NCBI GenBank assembly: GCA_027577595.1
Contig: JANBRJ010000094.1
Location: 1 to 64,000 of the forward strand
Source: Coemansia sp. RSA 487
Lineage: Eukaryota; Kickxellomycota; Kickxellomycetes; Kickxellales; Kickxellaceae
Direction of reading: 5' to 3'
Length of the DNA: 64,000 bases
Below, in pieces: positions 61,583 to 64,000 of the stretch (position 1 is the first letter of the stretch; the number at the start of each line of letters is the position of its first letter). The translations under genes were made by a program, and so were the position numbers. The notes below the pieces were generated by a model. The model was given only the letters and a program-made list of their open reading frames with translations. It was not told where the DNA came from and ran no database searches.

Positions 61583-64000
61583 CTAAGCCTTTCTGTGTTT
61601 GCGTGATGACGACGATGCAGATGCCTTGGCACCCTTCTTGGCACCAGCCTTGCGTCTAACTGGCTTGACTAGGGCATCACTGTCTTCGTCGTCGTTGTTG
61701 GATGTGCTGTCGTCCGCATCGTCGCCTTCATCGTCCAGATCCACATACTCCTCGGTGTCAGGCCTCAGGGCGCCTACGGACGCAGCATCCGAAACCGCCT
61801 TGCCCGAAGCCACGCCCTTCAGTGTTTGGTAGGCCAGAGGATGGCTGCCCTTGTTGTACTCGCGCGTAAATGCCGACTTGACAGCGGTCGGGATCTGCTT
61901 CAGCATCTTCTCGCCGTCCAGATGCAGCTCCAGCATCGCATCCCAGTGCTCCTTGGTCAGGTAGTAATGGTCCATCGTGCTGATTACATCTGCAATGCCG
62001 CCTGCGCCCTGGCTGGCTAAAGGCGCCACCAGTTCCGGAACCATGGCTGGCACATACGACTTGCGGATCTCGGTCTTATCTGCAGACACGCGTAGGCGCA
62101 TATGACTCTGTACGTCGCACAGCATCCTTCCAAGCTTTCCGCCCTTTGAGTTCTGCCCGAGCCATCCGGGGAAGCGGTACATAGTGTGACGCCCACCGCG
62201 AATGCAGAGTGCAGGCCCGACACACGAGAGTGCTGCGTGGAGCGGCATCAGCCCCCACTGCTGCGACCCACGCAGCTTGCTTTCGACGATGTCACTCTCG
62301 GATATCAGCTCGGCTGCGCTGCTCAAGCTATCGAGCGCGTCCAAATCGCTGCCGCCGCTCCCCGGCCCGTTGTCAATATAGTTCTCCTGAACAAACAGCG
62401 GAATGATTGAAAAGTCTGAGTAGTACAGGTCGAGTTTGTCTGAAAACGACATGCCTGCGTTCTCCATGCCGTTCAGGTACTTGCCAATGACATCAAACGG
62501 CCCGATGCTGACCTGCTTCTTGTTGAGCGCCGAAAAGGCCTTGCTCTCCAAGTACGACATTGACGCCTTGTTTAGGGCATAGCTGGACATCAGGTTGATG
62601 ATCTGGCGGATATCGTTGTGCGTCGACTGCACAAGCTGCGCAATTGCATTTGGCCCGAGCGTGAGGCCCTCGCGGAACGCAATCGTGTTTAGGCGCGCGC
62701 GCATCTGCTGCTCTGTCGGCCGCCGGAACCTCACATCCTCGCAGTGGTTGGCAAGCGAGCGCACCTTTGTCGACTGCCTGTCGTTGCAGATGCAGATGAT
62801 CGGCACCTTTGTGCGCTTGACGAGCTGGATCAGCTCCGCCGTGCCGCCGCGGTCGCCCCCAGACATGCCGTCAACCTCATCCATGATAATCGCCAGCTTC
62901 TTCGCCCCACTCGATGTCAGTGCACGTTGCAGGTCCGCGTCGTTCTCTTGCTGCTTCTCCTGGTCTGCTTCCATCTGTTGTATCTTTTTCCGATCAAACT
63001 CCAGCATGCTGCGGTTCCCGACTGCGCTGCCCAAAATGCTCTTGAGCGCGCTTTTGCTGCGCGTCTCCGATGCATTCAGCTCCAGGATGTCAAACCCGGC
63101 TAGCTTTGCAGCAAGGTGGGCTGTTGTTGTTTTGCCAATGCCAGGCGGGCCAGAGATAAGCACCGCCCGCTTTTCGGGGATTGTCCCTGATGCCCACCAG
63201 CCGAGCCACCGAATGATCATCTCGGCACTGCTCTTGTGTCCGCACAGATCCTTCAGCTTTGTTGGCTTGTACTTTTCGGTCCACAGCTCGCTGGGTTCAG
63301 AGGCGGAAGAGTGGGTAGATATTGAAGAAAATGCTGGTGCCAGTGCTGGTGCTACCGTGGTGGGTTGTTTTGTTGTGGTGTCCTGTGGCTGGGCCTTTGG
63401 CGGTTCTTGCTTGGCTACGAGCTCTCCTTTCTTTGCGCCTTCTTTGGCTTTGCCGTTAGCCATTGGGGATTTGGCATTGTCTTCCGACTCATCATCCACT
63501 TGCATGAATGAGACAGCAGGCTTCATCTCCAGAGCTCTGCTCTGCTCTGGAGGTGGGCTGTCGCCCGAACTTGGCTTTGAGGAACGAATAAGATTGAGAA
63601 GGTCGTCTTCATAGAGACAGCGCGTCTTCAGCGACTTTGCCTTCTTCACTTTGCTCGAGCCTGGGTCGTCACCCACGACAAGATAAGACGTCTTGCCGCT
63701 GACTGCCGACGTTATATGGCCACCATACGTTTTGATCAGGTCGGTTATTCCCTCGCGCGAAAGAGACGCGAACTCGCCAGTGACGACGAAGCGCAGGCCT
63801 TCAAGGCAGTTTGGCGCGCCTTCTGGAAGATCCTTCGATCCGGGGTTCTTTGCGTCCATGTGCTGTGCGTGATTTGCATACGAAAACTTCTTGGGCGCAA
63901 TGTCCGGAAGGTCACTGGCGGAAAACCCAATATCCTTCTCGAGACTGTCAACATCCATTTGATCCATATCAGTCTCTGGTTTGGCAGCTGGCTTTGGCTT
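61583..64000 (-). CDS. RFC1: Replication factor C large subunit Rfc1 (5' end outside window)
   Basis: 805 residues are visible; the frame stays open through position 64000 (KPKPAAKPETD before the first internal Met), so the N-terminus lies beyond the window. A BRCT domain is at about 62-141 of the visible part (LEGLRFVVTGEFASLSREGI, GKTSYLVVGDDPGSSKVKKA). After a Pro/Gln/Ser linker comes the RFC core: LWTEKYKPTKLKDLCGHKS, Walker A GPPGIGKTT (Lys290), Walker B IIMDEVDGM near 374, and sensor-1 region IICICNDRQSTKVRSL. The Rfc1 C-terminal domain and a basic nuclear tail (KPVRRKAGAKKGAKA) end the protein. Rfc1 loads PCNA with Rfc2-5. All ATPase motifs are intact. No intron seen in the visible part. 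Confidence 0.96.
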   Translation of the reverse strand, partial: KPKPAAKPETDMDQMDVDSLEKDIGFSASDLPDIAPKKFSYANHAQHMDAKNPGSKDLPEGAPNCLEGLRFVVTGEFASLSREGITDLIKTYGGHITSAVSGKTSYLVVGDDPGSSKVKKAKSLKTRCLYEDDLLNLIRSSKPSSGDSPPPEQSRALEMKPAVSFMQVDDESEDNAKSPMANGKAKEGAKKGELVAKQEPPKAQPQDTTTKQPTTVAPALAPAFSSISTHSSASEPSELWTEKYKPTKLKDLCGHKSSAEMIIRWLGWWASGTIPEKRAVLISGPPGIGKTTTAHLAAKLAGFDILELNASETRSKSALKSILGSAVGNRSMLEFDRKKIQQMEADQEKQQENDADLQRALTSSGAKKLAIIMDEVDGMSGGDRGGTAELIQLVKRTKVPIICICNDRQSTKVRSLANHCEDVRFRRPTEQQMRARLNTIAFREGLTLGPNAIAQLVQSTHNDIRQIINLMSSYALNKASMSYLESKAFSALNKKQVSIGPFDVIGKYLNGMENAGMSFSDKLDLYYSDFSIIPLFVQENYIDNGPGSGGSDLDALDSLSSAAELISESDIVESKLRGSQQWGLMPLHAALSCVGPALCIRGGRHTMYRFPGWLGQNSKGGKLGRMLCDVQSHMRLRVSADKTEIRKSYVPAMVPELVAPLASQGAGGIADVISTMDHYYLTKEHWDAMLELHLDGEKMLKQIPTAVKSAFTREYNKGSHPLAYQTLKGVASGKAVSDAASVGALRPDTEEYVDLDDEGDDADDSTSNNDDEDSDALVKPVRRKAGAKKGAKASASSSSRKHRKA

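Overview
The window looks like a fungal nuclear genome segment. It is packed with single-copy eukaryotic genes on both strands. Most genes have one exon. Where introns occur they are short (about 120-420 nt), start GTAAGT/GTATGT/GTAGGT, and some carry a TACTAA(C/T) branch site. The gene set is fungal: a Zn2Cys6 factor of the Ert1/AcuK type, Cyc8/Ssn6, a Psp1 C-terminal domain protein and a Mil1/TMCO4-type DUF726 protein. It also holds genes that budding yeast lacks: TMCO1, an RsmH/METTL15-like methyltransferase, a C9orf85/DUF2039 protein, PGPEP1-like pyroglutamyl peptidase, U2AF35, and a RECQL4 helicase still fused to a Sld2-like N-terminus. This mix suggests an early-diverging (zygomycete-grade) fungus. 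Kickxellomycotina is my guess, not something the sequence proves.

Layout. 1-15 kb: a 7TM protein with a long ectodomain, a DUF726 alpha/beta-hydrolase, a single-pass Cys-rich/SH3 surface protein, a secreted or vacuolar subtilase with a PA insert, and cytosolic seryl-tRNA synthetase (2 exons). 15-28 kb: RECQL4, the ERAD ligase Hrd1, an RsmH-type rRNA methyltransferase, pyroglutamyl-peptidase I, a 4-exon NT-C2 (EEIG1-like) protein, a methyltransferase gene of the eEF1A-KMT4 type with two in-frame stops, the peroxisomal E2 Pex4, and glycine-cleavage T protein. 29-40 kb: Psp1 and the Cyc8 co-repressor diverge from a 3.85-kb spacer that holds simple repeats and one orphan reading frame. 40-53 kb: Rio2, an Ert1-like factor, TMCO1, Imp4, a DUF2039 protein, Rgp1 and an unrecognised coiled-coil/acidic-tail protein. 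53-64 kb: a BET double-bromodomain protein, U2AF35, an unusual membrane-anchored PAM2 + CCCH protein, and the large RFC subunit, which runs off the right edge.

The genes do not form one pathway; this is ordinary mixed fungal gene order. Small functional groupings are ribosome biogenesis (RIO2, IMP4), genome duplication (RECQL4, RFC1), ER/Golgi membrane biology (HRD1, TMCO1, RGP1) and transcription control (CYC8, BDF, ERT1-like, PSP1).

The items most worth a second look are the transmembrane-PAM2-CCCH protein, the fungal Sld2-RECQL4 fusion, the decaying methyltransferase gene, and several genes that a plain ORF view would mis-start or mis-splice. I saw no transposon, retroviral element, CRISPR array, rRNA or complete tRNA gene. 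All family assignments come from reading the sequence and from recall; no search was run.
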